Assembly: GCA_013152215.1 (NCBI GenBank)
Contig: JAADGT010000227.1
Span: 1 to 12,621, forward strand
Direction: 5' to 3'
Source of the DNA: Deltaproteobacteria bacterium
GTDB taxonomy: Bacteria; Desulfobacterota; Deferrisomatia; Deferrisomatales; Deferrisomataceae
DNA length: 12,621 bases
Below the pieces are notes generated by a model. It was given only the letters and a program-made list of their open reading frames with translations. It was not told where the DNA came from and did no database searches. Below are positions 12,026 through 12,621 of this stretch, piece by piece; position 1 is the stretch's first letter; each line of letters begins with the position of its first letter. A program made the position numbers and the translations under genes.

Positions 12026-12621
12026 CTAGAAGAATGTGTCGAAAGAAAGTGGGTTTTCCCGGGTCACCCGGATTGCGGCACGTCCGGGAAGGGGGCATTT
12101 GGTCTCGCAGATCCCGCACCCCACGCACCGTTTCTCCTCCACCCGGGGCAGCTTGAGCCCCGGCCGGGCCGGATCCGGATCGAACACGATCGCCTTGGGT
12201 TGGGTGGGGCAGTGCTCCTCACACACGAGGCAGTTGCGGCCGGACCGCCACGGCAGGCACCGGTTGCGGTCGAACACGGCCAGACCGATGACCCAACGCT
12301 CCTTCTCCCCCTCGGCCAGGTACCCGATCGCGCCGGTGGGGCAGACCTGGCCGCACAGCCGGCAGTGGTACTCGCAGTATCCCAGGCGGGGAACGAGCCT
12401 GGGGGTCCACATCCCCCCCAGGCCGGCCTCCAGCAGGGCCGGGTGCAGGGCGTTGCGGGGGCACACCCGCATGCAGGCCCCGCACCGGATGCATCGTTTC
12501 CGGAACTCGTCCTCGTCCTTCGCACCGGGAGGGCGCAGGAAGTACGCTCCGGTCTCCGCCTCCGCGGCCCGAATCCGGGGGAAGAGCCCGGCGGCAAGCC
12601 CGAGCCCCGCGGCCGCCACCA
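12026..12621 (-). CDS. Polyferredoxin with four [4Fe-4S] motifs (NapG/MauM-like), 5' end probably outside the window
   Basis: Electron-transfer iron-sulfur protein. Four cysteine sets are visible in 197 residues counted from the ATG at 12619. They are Cys43/46/49/53 (CIRCGACMRVCP), Cys82/86/89/93 (CEYHCRLCGQVCP), Cys121/130/133/137 (with NCLVCEEHCP) and Cys165/168/171/175 (CVGCGICETKCP). Four clusters in this spacing fit NapG/MauM-type ferredoxins that accept electrons from a quinol-oxidising membrane partner such as NapH. The residues AAAGLGLAAGLFPRIRAAEAETG at the visible N-terminus look like the hydrophobic end of a Tat-type signal or of a membrane domain. The ATG at 12619 may therefore be internal; the frame is open to the edge. 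The partner genes would lie to the right, outside the window. The stop is 119 nt upstream of cysK on the same strand, with no terminator seen. Confidence 0.87.
   Translation of the reverse strand, partial: VAAAGLGLAAGLFPRIRAAEAETGAYFLRPPGAKDEDEFRKRCIRCGACMRVCPRNALHPALLEAGLGGMWTPRLVPRLGYCEYHCRLCGQVCPTGAIGYLAEGEKERWVIGLAVFDRNRCLPWRSGRNCLVCEEHCPTQPKAIVFDPDPARPGLKLPRVEEKRCVGCGICETKCPLPGRAAIRVTRENPLSFDTFF

Overview
The window is a GC-rich bacterial chromosome segment. Gene content (RNase J, class IIIb cyclase, SppA, CysK, a NapG-like polyferredoxin) and codon use fit a GC-rich Deltaproteobacterium/Desulfobacterota. That placement is an inference from style, not proven here, and I do not name a genus. 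No phage, IS transposase, CRISPR array, rRNA or tRNA was seen. Most genes are core or housekeeping.

Layout. Positions 1-1435 (minus strand) hold plsC, coupled by a 4-nt stop/start overlap to rnj (RNase J), which runs off the left edge. A 261-bp divergent promoter region separates this pair from the rplM-rpsI ribosomal protein operon (1697-2531), which ends in a strong intrinsic terminator. Next comes a lipoprotein-type SppA peptidase (3082-4038). A UvrD/Rep-like helicase (4668-6647) follows, coupled to a nitrilase/omega-amidase-type hydrolase (6644-7435). A TetR regulator with a textbook promoter and a perfect 16-bp operator palindrome (7511-7579) heads a cluster with a ketopantoate-reductase-like enzyme and a small conserved protein (7577-9449). 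A PAS-linked class IIIb adenylate cyclase (9949-10977) converges on cysK (minus strand, 10974-11906) with the stop codons sharing one CTAG. A polyferredoxin gene (minus strand) lies upstream of cysK and runs off the right edge.

The least ordinary part is non-coding. Three long gaps (2532-3081, 4039-4667, 9450-9948) carry copies of one composite repeat. It has degenerate octamer arrays (CYNYYYAG type), a GGGCCGAAGGCCC-type hairpin, a heptamer array (ACCRACG type) ending in GAAGTT, a conserved left flank of about 70 bp, and a 150-190 bp palindrome with 16-17-bp arms. In two copies the palindrome arms are lined inside by five heptamers each (NNCAGNN on the left, mirrored by NCTGNNN on the right). 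Two copies end immediately before the Shine-Dalgarno sequence of the next gene (sppA and the cyclase). I know of no named element with this architecture, and it is the main candidate here for an undescribed system.
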